This document shows, piece after piece, positions 33,867 to 35,699 of a stretch of DNA of 35,699 nucleotides; positions within the stretch are counted from its first letter, which is position 1, and every line of letters begins with the position of its first letter. The notes under the pieces were generated by a model. It was not told where the DNA came from. It saw only the letters and a program-made list of their open reading frames with translations, and ran no database searches. The DNA comes from Dimargaris cristalligena. Its lineage: Eukaryota > Kickxellomycota > Dimargaritomycetes > Dimargaritales > Dimargaritaceae. Both the position numbers and the translations under genes were made by a program. Location: positions 1 to 35,699 of the forward strand of contig JANBQC010000274.1 in NCBI GenBank assembly GCA_027576995.1. Reading direction: 5' to 3'.

Positions 33867-35620
33867 AAAATTTGTTGTGGTGTGGCAGAATCACTAATAT
33901 AATAATAGGTGTGAATGCCTTATAATCGAACTTAAAGAGACAGTAAGGTTAAACCTTTAAAATAACTCAGACAACTGTAGGCAAAACTGCTAGTACAGTT
34001 CAGAAGAATGAAAAAAGAGATGTATTATTAAGAGTTGCGATTCTTGAAGGTATTTACACTGAGGAAGTGGTTGAAGTCCAACCTATGTGGTATTACTGCT
34101 TGAATTGATAAATAATGAGGAGTTTACAAATATATCTGGCTAATGATGATATCAAATATAAATGTAAGTGGTATTTGATGTATCTCTCGCTTGCTATGAT
34201 ATTGCAAGGCTATAAAATAATAAATCATGACTTCACTGATAAAAGGATATAAAAATAGAATGTGATTGAAAAAGGGAATACTACGATTAACTAAGTAGTC
34301 TCAGGTCCTACCACAACACTGAAATGTTACAATATTGGGCAATATAAATAGTAATAAAATATAAATATAAAAGAAGTAATACCCTTGGGTACTCGAAAAT
34401 AACTAAAGCATAATCAAACTTCCGCAGAAGTGCTATCTGGTGAATTCTTTAGCCTCAACTAAAAAGTTATATTTATTAATAAGATATTCCACTAAGTATT
34501 TATACTAAAACTCAGGGATTATAAATTGGTAGATGCTCAGAATTAAAGGACTAAACTCGGGCTAAATAATAATAAAAGGGTTAAACTTGTTTGTATAACT
34601 AAAACAAAGGTATAAAAGATATAAACAAACTTATAATAGGTTAAAGGAATAGCTGATACTCATTGATAGAGTACAGCAAGGGTATAACTGTAGTACTCGG
34701 AAAAATAATCCAATTAGAAATAAATGTATAATCATTGTATAACCATAACAACTTATAAAAGAGGAAAACTTAGGCTAGCAGCACCAATTCTTTGACTAAT
34801 CACCTAAATATGGACAGTGGTTTCAATTAAAAGGGTAAAAATAAATAGGATAATGCCAAATACTACTATAGCTGTTTAGCTATATCACAATAGAAAATAT
34901 TTATATTGAGTACACTATATTTTTTGCTAAAAATATTAGCCTATTCACAATTAGTGAGCCTTCTGTCTTTTACTTGTCGAAGTATTGCAGAAGCCATCAC
35001 TCGAAAATATTATTCAGCCAGTAACCATTATTTTAACAGTAATTAGGTTTCAAAATTTTTCAACCAGTAAATTATCAAGTATAACTTAATGAAGTAATTG
35101 TAATGAAATTCTGATGAGTACTGACCAGACCATATACTTCTGCCATAATCTGGTTTTGAGCTCAACCCATATTCCTATGAGGTCATGTAGATTAATGTAT
35201 TGCATCTATCACTGCATTCTAACTGATAATATTTCTAGTCTTATTGTGTAAATATTGGATCTTGAATAGGTCTGCTTCTTTGTCAGTATATGTAAGAATA
35301 TTTATGGTAACTATTATATTAGACTAGAAGAGATCCATACTACTGGGATTCTAGTCACTTTTTGGACCCAGGAATGGGACCTCTAGATTTAAATGTTGCT
35401 CATAGAAACTGTTTGATAATGTAATGAGGCATAGGTCCAACTGGCTGGTACTGTAAGATTCAGTTATAGTATGATATTTCTAGTTATTGTAATTTCCAGA
35501 GAGTCAATTTGGGATAGGAGGAGTTGGATAGTAGTTAAGGCCATATTAATCCACTTCTTTGACTTGCTCCTTTTATTTTCCTTATATACTGCAGCATATT
35601 GATCAACCTATAATTGTTAC
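33867..35620. other. AT-rich, CpG-poor repeat-derived DNA
   Basis: After the TATA-like element upstream of the 5S copy, about 1.7 kb of AT-rich DNA holds no recognisable frame or RNA gene. It adjoins the inverted partial LTR at the window end and may be its decayed internal DNA. Confidence 0.4.
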
Positions 35621-35699
35621 TGGTGTAAAGAACTGAACTCAAATCCTTGAAAACTGAACTTTATTCAAAAAGATAGGTGATAAAAGGGAAAGGTGATGA
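35621..35699 (-). mobile_element. Partial LTR, inverted copy of 104-183, cut by the window edge
   Basis: The reverse complement matches 104-183 with about four substitutions and one indel and ends at the same CTTTACACCA boundary (35621). On the minus strand the LTR's 3' end therefore points into the window. The bases just inside (GTAACAATTAT here, TGATAATTGA at the left) are weakly alike and might be a primer-binding region. Confidence 0.55.

Noticed and set aside
1..35699. CRISPR array, bacterial operons or telomeric repeats
   Set aside because: No regularly spaced direct repeats, no prokaryotic gene packing and no TTAGGG-like tandem array were seen.

Overview
The window looks like fungal nuclear DNA. 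Its only convincing protein gene encodes an Sfp1/JAZF1-type C2H2 zinc-finger transcription factor with the N-terminal CCGLxLxDLHDLLQHYEECH-like block of fungal Sfp1-like proteins. A full-length, eukaryotic-style 118-nt 5S rRNA copy lies apart from any rDNA unit, and the flanks carry decayed LTR retrotransposon pieces with a CpG-deamination signature. A filamentous fungus with dispersed 5S genes and CpG methylation of transposons fits best. A truffle- or morel-like ascomycete is a guess, not a demonstration.

Layout. (1) 1-183 is the 3' part of an LTR. Its inverted copy is the last 79 bases (35621-35699), so the window begins and ends in the same repeat family. (2) 184-1990 is AT-rich, almost CpG-free repeat-derived DNA with a short orphan ORF (835-1035) and a solo-LTR-like element (1178-1760). 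(3) About 1990-31910 is a roughly 30-kb tract of non-repetitive-looking DNA with ordinary CpG content. It holds one gene at 21275-22264 (+). Its other open frames are no longer than chance predicts, and many lack an ATG. (4) About 31910-35620 is AT-rich and CpG-poor again. It holds a second copy of the solo LTR (about 32126-32716) and the 5S rRNA copy (33749-33866, minus strand).

The transcription factor gene is preceded by a pyrimidine-rich stretch of 769 nt with no ATG on the sense strand (20506-21274) and a TATATAAA at 20627. This suggests a long scanning-competent 5' leader of about 0.6 kb. The gene sits in a desert of about 18.5 kb upstream and 9.6 kb downstream. Downstream there is a pair of 137-bp inverted repeats about 7 kb apart (24351-24487 and 31369-31505; 125/137 identical by eye, no indels), which no feature here explains. 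The rest of the desert holds scattered microsatellites, homopolymer tracts, short perfect palindromes (several built from TTGG/CCAA) and one canonical G-quadruplex motif.

The most unusual points are the isolated regulator in a CpG-normal island between CpG-depleted repeat blocks, its ATG-free leader, the unexplained inverted repeat pair, and the structurally intact 5S copy embedded in decayed transposon DNA.
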